A stretch of 64,000 bases of DNA from PALSA-505 sp963699015 (GCA_963699015.1 CAVOSX010000002.1:806001-870000), one strand, 5' to 3'; counted from the stretch's first letter, positions 28,301 through 36,609 are shown. The notes: generated by a model from the sequence alone, not told the origin. Numbers and translations are program-made.

Positions 28301-28975
28301 GGCGTCGCGCAGATCCGCCTGGATGGCCGCGGCCTTCCTGGCTATCTCCGCCTGGCGGCCGAGCGGCTTGAGCCGGCGCCCCAGCTCGGTGGTCAGATCC
28401 ACGAGCCGGGTCAAGTTGGCCTGCATTGACTCGAGCTTGCGCAGCGCCTTTTCCTTGCGCTTGCGGTGCTTGAGTACGCCGGCTGCCTCCTCGATGAGCG
28501 CGCGCCGGGCGTCGGGTCCGGCGTGCAGCACCTCGTCGAGCTGGCCCTGGCCGACGATCACGTGCATCTCCCGGCCCAGCCCGGAGTCCGAGAGCAGCTC
28601 CTGGATGTCGAGCAGCCGGCAGTGATCACCGTTGAGCGAGTACTCGCTCTGGCCGGACCTGAACAGCAGGCGGGTGAGGGTGATCTCGGCGTACTCGATC
28701 GGCAGCGCGCCGTCGCTGTTGTCGATGGTGAGCGTGACCTCGGCCCGGCCGAGCGCGGGCCGCGACGTGGTCCCGGCAAAGACCACGTCCTCCATCTTGC
28801 CGCCGCGCAGTGACTTCACGCCCTGCTCGCCCATCACCCAGGAGAGCGCGTCTACCACGTTCGACTTGCCCGACCCGTTCGGCCCGACGACGCAGGTGAT
28901 CCCCGGCTCGAGGCGCAGCGTGCTCGATGAGGCGAAGGACTTGAACCCGCGCAGGGTGAGCGTCTTCAGGTGCAC
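25358..28975 (-). CDS. smc: chromosome segregation protein SMC
   Basis: A 1205-residue SMC ATPase of condensin. Walker A is GPNGSGKSN at residues 31-39. Two very long Ala/Glu/Arg-rich coiled coils flank a hinge (about 500-640; GVLGTFAAMLTVEGG). The C-terminal signature LLSGGERSLTAIAYLLA and Walker B YVLDEVEAALDDTN complete the head. It is full-length with no frame breaks. The large plus-strand ORF across it is an antisense shadow. It compacts and segregates the chromosome with ScpAB. Confidence 0.97.
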   Translation of the reverse strand: MHLKTLTLRGFKSFASSSTLRLEPGITCVVGPNGSGKSNVVDALSWVMGEQGVKSLRGGKMEDVVFAGTTSRPALGRAEVTLTIDNSDGALPIEYAEITLTRLLFRSGQSEYSLNGDHCRLLDIQELLSDSGLGREMHVIVGQGQLDEVLHAGPDARRALIEEAAGVLKHRKRKEKALRKLESMQANLTRLVDLTTELGRRLKPLGRQAEIARKAAAIQADLRDARLRLLADDYVALAAELEREAAGEALVTARRTELDTELARARAREADLEAAAREHAPRLARAQETWFALSALAERFRGVAGLAAERHRHLSASPDPAGPGRDPDALDAEAATLSEEEAALGQRLDACRDGLAAAVRSRTAAESALAEAERRLASQAREAAARAERLAKLRGQVEAARSRGLAAEEEITRLEAAQAQAAERVTRAEQEHARARDATGGREDGRADLVAACDKAAVAVSRASERVTALRAAEHQASGDRAALRARREALEEALTAGGDASEILLGEPGRFGGVLGTFAAMLTVEGGAQPAIAAALGAAADAVAVAGLDEAVTILGALRGEGAGGAGLVITDSGDPRHEADPGGGRGTATAGIVLPAGARPALELVRAPAAAARAVAGLLGDVVVAADLGQARNLVRANPALRVVTRDGDLLGAHWAQGGAAKAPSLLETRGAADAAAAGLAAAAQRCERAERELAVAMADEERARRVLAQAQAGVQQADSAAAEISGRLGLLAGAARAAGEEAGRLGAAVASARRAREADLARFEDLERRLAKAEAEEDHGAGVAGGQDAAAAEIGRLGSRCSSARAAETEARLEVRTLEERVRAIAGRGDALAAAAVAERHAREQAAARLARRSRDAAIARAVAEGAGQAIARIEASIELARAERQAAEEATAGQTEELARLRARITAIAAELDTLTDRAHGAELVAAEHRMRLQQIASRVAEEYGLDPGVLIAEYGPGTGPAPAGQGELADGTEAAALPVFDRAETERRARVAERQLAQLGKVNPLALEEFEALQERHAFLGGQLEDLKKTRRDLLTVVKEVDDRVQQVFEAAYHDTAREFEDIFARLFPGGQGRLVLTEPDDMLSTGIEVEARPPGKKVKRLSLLSGGERSLTAIAYLLAIFKARPSPFYVLDEVEAALDDTNLQRLLGVFDELRETSQLIIVTHQKRTMEVADSLYGITMQGDGVSSVVSQRLRERERV

Positions 28976-29008
28976 CCGCGGGATCTCCTCCGTGGTCGCG
29001 CCGGGAAC

Positions 29009-29025
29009 GTGCGAACTTTTCGCAC
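29009..29025. promoter_or_regulatory. inverted repeat upstream of smc
   Basis: GTGCGAA-CTT-TTCGCAC, perfect 7-bp arms with a 3-bp centre, lies 34 bp before the smc start codon. Its position and symmetry suit an operator. It could equally be a small hairpin in the leader. No known regulator site was matched. Confidence 0.35.
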
Positions 29026-29207
29026 CTTACCGCGCGGGACCGTCAGTTCCCGGTATTCACGCCGAAGGCGCGGGCAGCCGGTGGTCGCGGCGATCGCGTC
29101 CTGGCCCCAGATAGCCGATCGCGTCCTGGCCCCAGACAGACGAATAGGGACGCCGGGCAGGCGTCCCTCATCCGTTGAACGTTCCGCCGGGCGGCGGCGG
29201 GCGCTCG

Positions 29208-29396
29208 TTAGGTGAGCGCTGGTTCGCGAGGCGGAACCATCAGGTCATGCGCCGCCTCCACGGCAAGTGCGTCCTTCTCCTCCTGAAGCCGGACAAGCTC
29301 GGCTTCAAGGTCGCGAACACGCTGCTGGAGGCGACGCATCTCATTGACCATGCGGAGATCGGGGCCGCCGACGTGGCCGAGTAGAGCCTTCGCCAT
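29208..29396 (-). CDS. small coiled-coil protein, actinobacterial
   Basis: A 62-residue protein, AKALLGHVGGPDLRMVNEM followed by a heptad-patterned helix (RRLQQRVRDLEAELVRLQEEKDAL). It looks like a short, strongly charged coiled coil. I recall similar small proteins in related actinomycetes, but no function. ATG 29396 was chosen over the longer frame from 29441 because it follows a GGACC-type site and removes an unlike N terminus. It lies upstream of smc on the same strand. Confidence 0.7.
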   Translation of the reverse strand: MAKALLGHVGGPDLRMVNEMRRLQQRVRDLEAELVRLQEEKDALAVEAAHDLMVPPREPALT

Positions 29397-29552
29397 TGTA
29401 AAAGGTCCTCCACACTGAGTGACCAGAGTGGGCGCGCACACGAGGAATGAACATGGGTGCGCGCAGCTGACATAACCAGGGTCCCACCCCGCGGGGACCA
29501 GGTCAAGTTGGCCGTCCCCCGCCCCACCAGGATATTCCCCCGGACGGCGCCG

Positions 29553-29873
29553 TCATAGCCCGGCAAGCCCGGAAAGTCCCTCGCGGGGCTCGTCCCACTC
29601 ATGAGCCACGCCGGTCACCCTGCCCGGCGCCGAAGGGCCGATGAGCAGGGCAAGCAGTTCGCCGCAGGCATCCCGGGCGCCCTCTGCGACCACCTTCACC
29701 CGGCCGTCGGGCAGGTTGGTCGCTGCTGCGGCCAGGCCGAGCCTGAGCGCCTGGGATCGCACCCACCACCGGAAACCGACGCCCTGGACCAGCCCGTCCA
29801 CCCACGCGGTCAGCCGGGCGGCGGGCTCGCGGCCGGCGTCACCGCCGCGCCCGTCACCCACCGTGTCCGTCAC
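29553..29873 (-). CDS. acyP: acylphosphatase
   Basis: A 106-residue acylphosphatase that hydrolyses acyl phosphates. The signature GLVQGVGFRWWVRSQA carries the catalytic Arg; the usual GRVQGVGFR has Leu at its second position here. NLPDGRVKVVAEG is the second conserved stretch with its Asn. GTG 29873 overlaps the mutM stop (GTGA), so the two are coupled. About 18 extra residues precede the fold. Confidence 0.9.
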   Translation of the reverse strand: MTDTVGDGRGGDAGREPAARLTAWVDGLVQGVGFRWWVRSQALRLGLAAAATNLPDGRVKVVAEGARDACGELLALLIGPSAPGRVTGVAHEWDEPREGLSGLAGL

Positions 29874-30721
29874 CACCGGCCACGGCGCGGCCGCGGCTGG
29901 CACCGGGGACAGCTGTAGGCGGAACGGTTCATGAACCGGTCCCGGCGCACCGGGGTGCCGCACCGGGGGCACGGCCTGTCCTCCTGGCCGTAGACGGCCA
30001 GCGACCGGTCGAAGTAACCGCTCTCGCCGTTGACGTCGATGTAGAGGGCGTCGAACGAGGTGCCGCCGGCCTGCAGCGCCTCGGTCAGCACGTCGGTGAC
30101 CGCGGCCAGCAGCCGGGCGATCTCCGGCCTGGTCATCGTCTCGGTGGGCCTGGCCCAGTGCAGCCGCGCCCGCCACAGCGCCTCGTCGGCGTAGATGTTC
30201 CCGACCCCGCTGACCAGCGACTGGTCAAGCAGTGCCCGCTTGATCCCGGTCCGGCGTCCATGCAGTCGCGCGGCCAGTGCCGCGGGGTCGAAGGCGGGCT
30301 CCAGCGGGTCCGGTGCGATGTGCGCAATCGGCGCGGGCAGCTCATGGCCGCCGGGCACGAAGATCAGATGACCGAACGTCCGCTGGTCGGTGAAGCGCAG
30401 GTCCGGGCCCGCGTCGCCGAACGTGAAGCGGGCCCGCACGTGCGGGCCGACCGGCCGCTCCGGATCACCGACCAGGAACTGGCCGCTCATGCCGAGGTGC
30501 GCGAGCAGCGCGTCCTCCCCGGTCGACAGCCACAGGTACTTGCCCCGCCGCCGGGCGGCGGTAATCGTTCGCCCGGCCATCGCCCCCTCGAAGTCAGGCG
30601 GGCCGGCCAGGTGGCGCCGGACCGCCCGGGGGTGCAGCACCTGCGCGGCGGCCACCGTGCGGCCCGCTACATGATGTTCGAGACCACGCCGCACGGTCTC
30701 GACCTCGGGAAGCTCAGGCAC
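29870..30721 (-). CDS. mutM: formamidopyrimidine-DNA glycosylase (Fpg)
   Basis: A 283-residue base-excision enzyme that removes 8-oxoguanine and formamidopyrimidines. After the GTG start at 30721 comes PELPEVETVRRGLE; the N-terminal Pro and Glu are the catalytic residues. GRRTGIKRALLDQSLVSGVGNIYADE is the helix-two-turn-helix. The zinc finger CPRCGTPVRRDRFMNRSAYSC ends the protein. The start lies 1 bp after the rnc stop. The 80 Arg-rich residues upstream in frame are the shadow of the rnc repeat and are excluded. Confidence 0.96.
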   Translation of the reverse strand: MPELPEVETVRRGLEHHVAGRTVAAAQVLHPRAVRRHLAGPPDFEGAMAGRTITAARRRGKYLWLSTGEDALLAHLGMSGQFLVGDPERPVGPHVRARFTFGDAGPDLRFTDQRTFGHLIFVPGGHELPAPIAHIAPDPLEPAFDPAALAARLHGRRTGIKRALLDQSLVSGVGNIYADEALWRARLHWARPTETMTRPEIARLLAAVTDVLTEALQAGGTSFDALYIDVNGESGYFDRSLAVYGQEDRPCPRCGTPVRRDRFMNRSAYSCPRCQPRPRRGRW

Positions 30722-30722
30722 C

Positions 30723-31770
30723 CTAGTCCTGGTGCGGGTCCCGCGGTGGGCGGCGCGAGGCCGCGCCGTCCTCAGGCGGCCCAGCCTTGCCGTCGTGAGG
30801 CGGCACAGCCTTGCCGTCCTGGCGCGGCGCAGTCTTGCCGTCCTGGCGCGGCACTGCCTTGCCGTTCTGGGGCGGCACGCCCGTGGCATCCTCGGGCGGC
30901 ACGCCCGGGCCGTCCTGGGGCGGCACCGCCGGGCCGTTCTGGGACGGCACGCCCGTGGCATCCTCGGGCGGCACCCCCGCGCCGTCCTGGGGCGGCACAG
31001 CCGCGGCAGCGGCCGGATCCTTCGGATCCCGCACCGTGACGGCTTCGGATTCCAGACCGTTCCTGATTCCGTTGTAGGCCGCCTCGGCGGCCTGCTGCTC
31101 GGCCTCCTTCTTCGACCTGCCCTGGCCGGAGCCGTAGGTGCGGCCGGCCACCCGCACCGTGGCGCGGAACAGCTTCTGGTGATCTGGCCCGCTCTCTTCG
31201 ACCCGGTACTCGGGCACGCCGAGCAGCTCGGCGGCGGTGAGCTCCTGCAGCGAAGTCTTCCAGTCCAGGCCGGCGCCCAGCTGCGCCGAGTTGGCGATGA
31301 CCGGGTCGAACAGCTGGTGCACGAGGCGGCAGGCCGCCTCCAGGCCGCGATCCAGGTAGACCGCGCCGATCACTGCCTCCAGGGTGTCGGCCAGGATGGA
31401 CGGCTTGTCCCGGCCTCCAGTGCCCTCCTCGCCGCGACCGAGCCGGACATAGGTGCCCAGCCTCGAGATCCCGCGCGACCCCGGCCAGCGCCCGCATCTG
31501 GACCACGGCGGCCCGCAGCTTGGCCAGCTGCCCCTCGGGGTGGTCGGGATGCTTGCGGTACAGCGTGTCCGTGACGATGAGCTGGAGCACGGCATCGCCG
31601 AGGAACTCCAGCCGCTCATTGGTGGGCAGGCCGCCGTTCTCGTAGGCGTAAGACCGGTGCGTCAGCGCACGCTCGAGCAGGTCATGGGTAACCGGGACTT
31701 CGAGAGCAGCCAGCAGCTTCGACCTGTCGCGCTCGATGCCGCCGCCCGGCGCTCCGTTCCCTGCGGCCAC
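30723..31770 (-). CDS. rnc: ribonuclease III with octapeptide-repeat tail, one frameshift
   Basis: An endonuclease of double-stranded RNA that acts in rRNA maturation. The strong site GGAGG precedes GTG 31770. The RNase III domain has LTHRSYAYENGG and NERLEFLGDAVLQLIV (catalytic Glu/Asp). Near 31464 one extra base (CTCGAGG where CTCGGG is expected) shifts the frame, which continues LGTYVRLGRGEEGTGGRDKPSILAD. The dsRNA-binding domain ends SKKEAEQQAAEAAYNGI. A tail of ten 8-residue repeats follows. The restored protein is about 349 aa; the frameshift is probably a sequence error. Confidence 0.92.
30759..30998 (-). repeat. 24-bp tandem repeat encoding RNase III octapeptides
   Basis: Ten in-frame copies of a 24-bp unit encode VPPQDGAG, VPPEDATG, VPSQNGPA, VPPQDGPG and variants. 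The consensus is VPP-(Q/E)-(D/N)-G-x-(A/G). The repeat lies wholly inside the rnc 3' end. Variation is mostly at residues 4, 7 and 8. Expansion by slippage or recombination is likely. Confidence 0.85.
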
Positions 31771-31804
31771 GGTTTCCCTCCTCCCCGCGTGCGGAATCAG
31801 TAGA

Positions 31805-31981
31805 TCAGGGTGGGGTGATGACCTGCCGGCGCTTGTAGGTACCGCACGTCGGGCAGGCCACGTGCGGCAGCTTGGGGCTGCGGCACTGCGGGCAGCGGGC
31901 CAGCGTGGGCGCCGACGTCCGCCACTGAGCACGGCGGGATCTCGTGTTGCTGCGCGACGTTCTCCGCTTCGGTACGGCCAC
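31805..31981 (-). CDS. rpmF: 50S ribosomal protein L32
   Basis: A 58-residue L32 beginning AVPKRRTSRSNTRSRRAQW. It has the zinc ribbon CPQC then CPTC (C+ form), ending TYKRRQVI. GTG 31981 lies 1 bp after the stop of the DUF177 gene. The yceD-rpmF-rnc order is standard. Confidence 0.97.
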   Translation of the reverse strand: MAVPKRRTSRSNTRSRRAQWRTSAPTLARCPQCRSPKLPHVACPTCGTYKRRQVITPP

Positions 31982-31982
31982 C

Positions 31983-32597
31983 TCAGCCCTCCTGTCCATT
32001 CGCGGCGGGCGTGCCGCCCTGACGGTCTGTTCCCAGGTCCAACTGGCCCAATCGCGCCCACCGCGGATCCAGCGTGCGGTCATGGTCATGCTCCGGGCCA
32101 GCGTCCGCCAGGCGCACTCCGCACTCTACGCACAAACCCGCGCAATCTGGGCGGCACAGCGGTGCGAGCGGCAGCGCGAGCACCACCGCATCACGGAACG
32201 CCGGCTCGAGGTCGAGGAGTTCCCCGTACAGGAAACGCCGGTCCGAGTCGTCGTCGGCCGGGTCCCGCGAGCTCTTGTCCGGCTCGTACAACTCGCGGAA
32301 GGCGACTTCGACCGATGAGGTCGTCGGCTCCAGGCACCGGGCACACTCGCCGGTCACCGGCGCCGTCGCCTCCGCGGTGACCAGCACGCCTTCCGAGACT
32401 GCCTCAAGCATGACCGTCAGCTTGATGTCGGTGCCGGGCGGCACGCAGGCCATCGCAACCCGCAGGTCTGCGGGGGCAGGGACGATGCGGGTCTCGCTGC
32501 GGGCGGTTCCCGGCTGGCGGCCCAGCGTCCGGGTATCGAACACCAGCGGGCTGCGGGGGCTTGGATGCGTGATTTGCTTATTAGGTACGTGTGACAT
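31983..32597 (-). CDS. DUF177 (YceD) family protein
   Basis: A 204-residue DUF177 protein. Its conserved core has TGECARCLEPTTSSVEVAFRELY and a C-terminal cysteine cluster CRPDCAGLCVECG that probably binds zinc. Homologues are linked to 23S rRNA or L32 accumulation in other organisms. It is coupled tightly to rpmF, which fits a ribosome-assembly role. The sequence starts SHVPNKQITHPSPRSPLVFDTR. Confidence 0.92.
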   Translation of the reverse strand: MSHVPNKQITHPSPRSPLVFDTRTLGRQPGTARSETRIVPAPADLRVAMACVPPGTDIKLTVMLEAVSEGVLVTAEATAPVTGECARCLEPTTSSVEVAFRELYEPDKSSRDPADDDSDRRFLYGELLDLEPAFRDAVVLALPLAPLCRPDCAGLCVECGVRLADAGPEHDHDRTLDPRWARLGQLDLGTDRQGGTPAANGQEG

Positions 32598-32665
32598 GGC
32601 TACGGATATCGAAGTGGGGCTGGACCGAAGCGTCAGCCTACCTGCGGCCTTCAGTAAAACCCAAT

Positions 32666-33178
32666 TCAGAGCACCCCGCGGGCCGGATCTTCATATTCCG
32701 GGAGCTGGCCCAGCCGGTCCCGCAGCCGGACCAGGACGATCTCCGGGACCAGGCCGCCCACGTCTCCGCCGTAGCGGGCGATCTCCTTGACCAGGCTGGA
32801 GCGCAGGTATGCGTACAGCGGGTTGGTCGTCATGAACAGCGTCTCGACGCCGGCCAGGCGGTAATTCATCTGGGACATCATCTGCTCGTACTCGAAGTCG
32901 CTGACTGCGCGGAGCCCCTTGACGATGGCCGAGATGTCGTTGGCCCGGCAGAAGTCGACGATCAGCCCGTGGAATCTGGCCACCCGCACGTTCTCGTAGC
33001 CTGCGGTGACTTCGCGGAGCATCTCCACCCGCTCGTCGGTGGTGAACAGCGCCTGCTTGGACATGTTGGTGAGCACCGCGACGACGACCTCGTCATAGAG
33101 CCGGGCGGCCCGGCCGATGATGTCAAGGTGCCCGTTCGTGACGGGATCGAAGGAACCAGGACAGACAACGCGGCGCAC
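32666..33178 (-). CDS. coaD: phosphopantetheine adenylyltransferase
   Basis: A 170-residue enzyme of coenzyme A synthesis (4'-phosphopantetheine + ATP to dephospho-CoA). The nucleotidyltransferase motif CPGSFDPVTNGHLDII is at the N terminus. KGLRAVSDFEYEQMMSQMNY and the C-terminal YLRSSLVKEIARYGGDV bind substrate. It lies between the DUF177 gene and rsmD, a widely conserved order. Confidence 0.97.
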   Translation of the reverse strand: MRRVVCPGSFDPVTNGHLDIIGRAARLYDEVVVAVLTNMSKQALFTTDERVEMLREVTAGYENVRVARFHGLIVDFCRANDISAIVKGLRAVSDFEYEQMMSQMNYRLAGVETLFMTTNPLYAYLRSSLVKEIARYGGDVGGLVPEIVLVRLRDRLGQLPEYEDPARGVL

Positions 33179-33214
33179 GCGATTCCACCCCTCGGGCAGG
33201 TTCGAACGGTCATG

Positions 33215-33817
33215 TCATGCCAGCAGCGCACCCGTGGCGAGACCGTACCAGAGGGTGGCCTCCCCGTACCGCCGCGACCTGTCCCCGGCGTAGCCCTCGG
33301 GCCAGCGCACCGGCCCTGATCTTGTGCTTCGCTCCACCACGACCAGGGCTTCCGGCGCCAGCCACCCGGCCGTGATGAGCGAGGTGAGCATCGCGGAGAC
33401 CGCCTCACCTGGCATCGCGTAAGGCGGATCGGCGAAGGCGAGGTCGAACCGGCCGCCGTCGGCGCCGCCTGCCTGCTCCCCGGCCGGGCCCCTGGCGAGC
33501 ACGCGCTCCACCCGGTCCGCGACCACGTGCGCCCCGGCCAGGCCCAGCGCGGCGATGTTCGCGCGGATCACCCGGATCGCACGCGGGTCGGCTTCGGCCA
33601 GCAGGGCGCGGGCAGCGCCGCGCGACAGTGCCTCCAGGCCCACCGCACCGGAGCCGGCGTACAGGTCGAGCACGCTGGCCCCCGTCAGCGATCCGCGGAC
33701 TGACTGCACGGTGGCGAACAGCCCCTCGCGGGCCCGGTCGCTGGTCGGCCTGGTGTCGCGGCCGGCCGGCACGGACAGCCGGCGGCCGCCCGCGATCCCC
33801 GCGATGACCCGGGTCAT
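33215..33817 (-). CDS. rsmD: 16S rRNA (guanine966-N2)-methyltransferase
   Basis: A 200-residue class I methyltransferase that modifies G966 of 16S rRNA. It starts TRVIAGIAGGRRLSVP, then TRPTSDRAREGLF. The SAM motif is VLDLYAGSGAVGLEALSRGA, and the catalytic motif is DPPYAMP. ATG 33817 gives the canonical N terminus; the frame extends upstream only as non-homologous residues from the recG end. Confidence 0.94.
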   Translation of the reverse strand: MTRVIAGIAGGRRLSVPAGRDTRPTSDRAREGLFATVQSVRGSLTGASVLDLYAGSGAVGLEALSRGAARALLAEADPRAIRVIRANIAALGLAGAHVVADRVERVLARGPAGEQAGGADGGRFDLAFADPPYAMPGEAVSAMLTSLITAGWLAPEALVVVERSTRSGPVRWPEGYAGDRSRRYGEATLWYGLATGALLA

Positions 33818-33857
33818 GCCCCGAAGCGTAGCCTGGCGCGGGCCGCGTCCCGGCGCC

Positions 33858-36083
33858 TCAGGCCTTCTCCAGGTACTCGGCCTGGTCGGGGCCGAGCAGC
33901 TCGCTGATCGCCGCGGCCAGGCCGGGATGGCGGTCAAGCCCGGGGTCGCCGTCCACCAGGGCGGTCGCCTCGCGGCGCGCCTGGCCGATCAGGCCCTCGT
34001 CCTGCAGCAGCGTGAGCAGGCGGAGGCTGGACCTGCGGCCGGCCTGGGCCGCACCGAGCACATCGCCTTCCCTGCGCTGTTCCAGGTCGAGCCGGGACAG
34101 CTCGAACCCGTCCAGCGTCGTGGCCACCGCCTCGAGCCGCTCCCGCGACTTGCTCCCGTCGGCCGCCTCGGTCACCAGCAGGCACAGGCCGGGCACCGTC
34201 CCGCGGCCGACCCGGCCGCGCAGCTGGTGCAGCTGGGAGACGCCGAACCGCTCGGCATCCATGACCACCATGGTGGTGGCGTTCGGGACGTCCACGCCCA
34301 CCTCGACGACGGTGGTCGCTACCAGCACGTCGATGGTCCCGGCAGCGAAGTCCCGCATGATCCGGTCCTTGTCCTCCGGGCGCAGCCGCCCGTGCAGCAC
34401 GCCCAGGCGCAGGTCCTTGAGCGGCCCCTGTTCGAGCGCGGGCGCCAGGTCCAGCACGGCCAGCGGCGGGCGGCCGGGTGTCCCGGGCGATCCGGGCGGC
34501 GGGGCGGCGTCCTGCCCGGGCTCGATCCCGTCATCATCGGGATGGCCGCCTGCCTCCTCGTCCCCGCCGATGCGCGGGCAGACGACGTAGCCTTGCTGGC
34601 CGCGTTCCACCTCCTCGCGTACCCGCTCCCAGGCACGCTCCAGGTACCTCGGCTTGTCCGCGGCAGGCACCACGTGGGTGGCGATCGGCGAGCGGCCCGC
34701 GGGCAGCTCGCTCAGCGTGGATACGTCGAGGTCGCCGTAGACGGTCATCGCCACCGTGCGGGGGATGGGCGTCGCGGTCATGACGAGAACATGCGGGCGG
34801 CCATCCTGCGCCTTCTCGCGCAGCAGGTCCCGCTGCTCGACGCCGAACCTGTGCTGCTCGTCCACGACCACCAGGCCGAGATCGGCGAACTGCACCCGCT
34901 CCTCCAGCAGCGCGTGGGTGCCGATCACGATGCCGGCCGCACCGGACGCGGCGTCGAGCAGCGCCTCGCGCCGGCTGGCCGCGCCCAGGGCGCCGGTGAG
35001 CAGCGCGACCCTGGTGGACTTGTCCGCGGCGCCGAGCCTGCCCGACTGCCCCAGCGGGCCCAGCAGATCGCTGACCGACCGGTAGTGCTGCTGCGCGAGC
35101 ACCTCGGTCGGGGCCAGCAGCGCCGCCTGACCGCCCGCGTCCACCACCTGGAGCATGGCCCGTACGGCGATCACCGTCTTGCCCGAGCCGACCTCGCCCT
35201 GCAGCAGCCGGTGCATCGGGTGGGCGCAGGCGAGATCGGTGGAAATCGTCAGGCCCGCCGCCTGCTGGCCCTCGGTGAGCATGAACGGCAGCGTGGCGTC
35301 GAAGGCCGCGGCAAGGCCGCCGGGCCCGGCCGGGCGCGGCGTCGCGGGCAGCGCGGCGGCCGCGCGCCGCCGCTGGGCGAGCGCCGCCTGGACCGCGAAC
35401 GCCTCGTCCCACTTCAGCCGGTAGATGGCCCGCTTGCGGTCCTCGTCGTCCAGCGGCAGGTGGGCGGCCCGGATCGCCTCGGCCAGGCCGGCGAGCCGGT
35501 ACCGCTCCCGTACACCGGCGGGGAGCGGGTCGTCGCCGACGTCCAGCACGTCGAGGATGGTGCGGATGCACTTGGCGATGCGCCAGCTCGGGAGCTTCCT
35601 GGTCGCCGGGTAAATGGGGATGATCTCCGCGGCGTACTCGGCGGCGAGCTCGGTGCCGGCGTCGTCGGCCGAGATCACCTCGCAGTCCGGATGCACGAGC
35701 TGGCGCCTGTCCCTGAAGGTGGAAACCTCGCCGGAGAACAAGCCGAACGTGCCAGTGGCCAGTCGCCGCTGCCAGGAGTTCCAGCGCTGGCTGAAGAAGG
35801 TCAGCAGCAGCTTGTCCGTGCCGTCGGTGACCACAACCTCGGTGATCTGGCCCTTGCGGTGCCCCATCGGACGCGACTTCACGCTGACCACCTGGGCCAG
35901 CACGGTCACGTGCTCGCCGATGCGCAGCGTGGCCAGCTCGGTGAGCTCGCCGCGCTGGTGATACCTGCGCGGGTAGTGACGCAGCAGGTCGCTGACGGTG
36001 CGGATCTCGAACGCGTCGTCGAAGGCTCGGGCCGCCTTCGGCCCGAGCGGGGTGCGGCCCAGCGGCTCGTGCAGGGTCACCAT
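33858..36083 (-). CDS. recG: ATP-dependent DNA helicase RecG
   Basis: A 741-residue branch-migrating helicase that rescues stalled forks. An N-terminal wedge/OB domain is followed by helicase motifs: QGEVGSGKTVIAVRA (I), LLAPTEVLAQQH, DEQHRFGVEQR (II), VMTATPIPRTVAM (III), and GRVGRGTVPGLCLLV (VI). ATG 36083 was chosen because it starts the family-like MVTLHEPLGRTPLGPKAARAF. It diverges from rpmB. Confidence 0.96.
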   Translation of the reverse strand: MVTLHEPLGRTPLGPKAARAFDDAFEIRTVSDLLRHYPRRYHQRGELTELATLRIGEHVTVLAQVVSVKSRPMGHRKGQITEVVVTDGTDKLLLTFFSQRWNSWQRRLATGTFGLFSGEVSTFRDRRQLVHPDCEVISADDAGTELAAEYAAEIIPIYPATRKLPSWRIAKCIRTILDVLDVGDDPLPAGVRERYRLAGLAEAIRAAHLPLDDEDRKRAIYRLKWDEAFAVQAALAQRRRAAAALPATPRPAGPGGLAAAFDATLPFMLTEGQQAAGLTISTDLACAHPMHRLLQGEVGSGKTVIAVRAMLQVVDAGGQAALLAPTEVLAQQHYRSVSDLLGPLGQSGRLGAADKSTRVALLTGALGAASRREALLDAASGAAGIVIGTHALLEERVQFADLGLVVVDEQHRFGVEQRDLLREKAQDGRPHVLVMTATPIPRTVAMTVYGDLDVSTLSELPAGRSPIATHVVPAADKPRYLERAWERVREEVERGQQGYVVCPRIGGDEEAGGHPDDDGIEPGQDAAPPPGSPGTPGRPPLAVLDLAPALEQGPLKDLRLGVLHGRLRPEDKDRIMRDFAAGTIDVLVATTVVEVGVDVPNATTMVVMDAERFGVSQLHQLRGRVGRGTVPGLCLLVTEAADGSKSRERLEAVATTLDGFELSRLDLEQRREGDVLGAAQAGRRSSLRLLTLLQDEGLIGQARREATALVDGDPGLDRHPGLAAAISELLGPDQAEYLEKA

Positions 36084-36250
36084 ACGGGCAGGATAGGGCG
36101 TGGCACCGTCGACAACGGCCCGGTCAGCGCCGGCGGATGACGCCGGTTCGCCTCCGGGCGGGCAGGTCGGATATCCTTCGACGACTGCCCGGGCGAACCT
36201 CGTGATCGCGCCGGGCGCTGACCAGCCCACCCACCTGATGGAGCGATCCC

Positions 36251-36436
36251 GTGGCTTCCGTTTGCGACGTCTGCGGCAAGCAGCCGGGTTTCGGCAATAA
36301 GATCTCGCACTCGCACCGCCGCACCCGGCGCCGCTGGAACCCCAACATCCAGACCGTGCGCACCGTCGTCGCAGGGACACCGAAGCGGCTCAAGGTATGC
36401 ACCTCATGCATCAAGGCCGGCAAGGTCGTCCGCTGA
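36251..36436 (+). CDS. rpmB: 50S ribosomal protein L28
   Basis: A 61-residue L28 with four zinc-binding cysteines (CDVCGKQP and CTSCIKAG), the C+ form. HRRTRRRWNPNIQTVR is characteristic. It is the only plus-strand gene in this stretch, divergent from recG across 167 bp that should contain both promoters. Its stop codon lies in the first unit of a 20-bp tandem repeat. Confidence 0.97.
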   Translation: MASVCDVCGKQPGFGNKISHSHRRTRRRWNPNIQTVRTVVAGTPKRLKVCTSCIKAGKVVR

Positions 36437-36546
36437 CCGCGCCGACCGTCCGCTGACGGCCCCGGTCGTCCGCTAACCGCGCCGGCCGTCCGCTAACCGC
36501 CCCGGCCGTCCGCTGACCGCGCAGGCCGTCCGCTGACCCTCGCTGC
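36427..36546. repeat. 20-bp tandem repeat covering the rpmB stop codon
   Basis: About six copies of CGTCCGCTGACCGCGCCGGC, the first one overlapping the last codons and TGA of rpmB (GTC CGC TGA). Middle copies read CTAACC instead of CTGACC, so stop codons recur every 20 bp. The last copy decays after CTGACC. The array spans the start of the 173-bp gap before the next gene. Confidence 0.85.
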
Positions 36547-36609
36547 CGGGCAGACCGCGCCCATTACGCGCCGGCCGGACAGTCGTGGTACGCCGGGCAG
36601 GCTACGGCT

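Noticed and set aside
30723..30961. An 80-residue Arg-rich N-terminal extension of MutM
   Set aside because: It is the rnc octapeptide repeat read in another frame; MutM needs Pro directly after the initiator, which GTG 30721 provides.
30759..30998. A CRISPR-like or regulatory repeat array
   Set aside because: Units are contiguous 24-bp coding repeats without spacers and lie in frame inside rnc.
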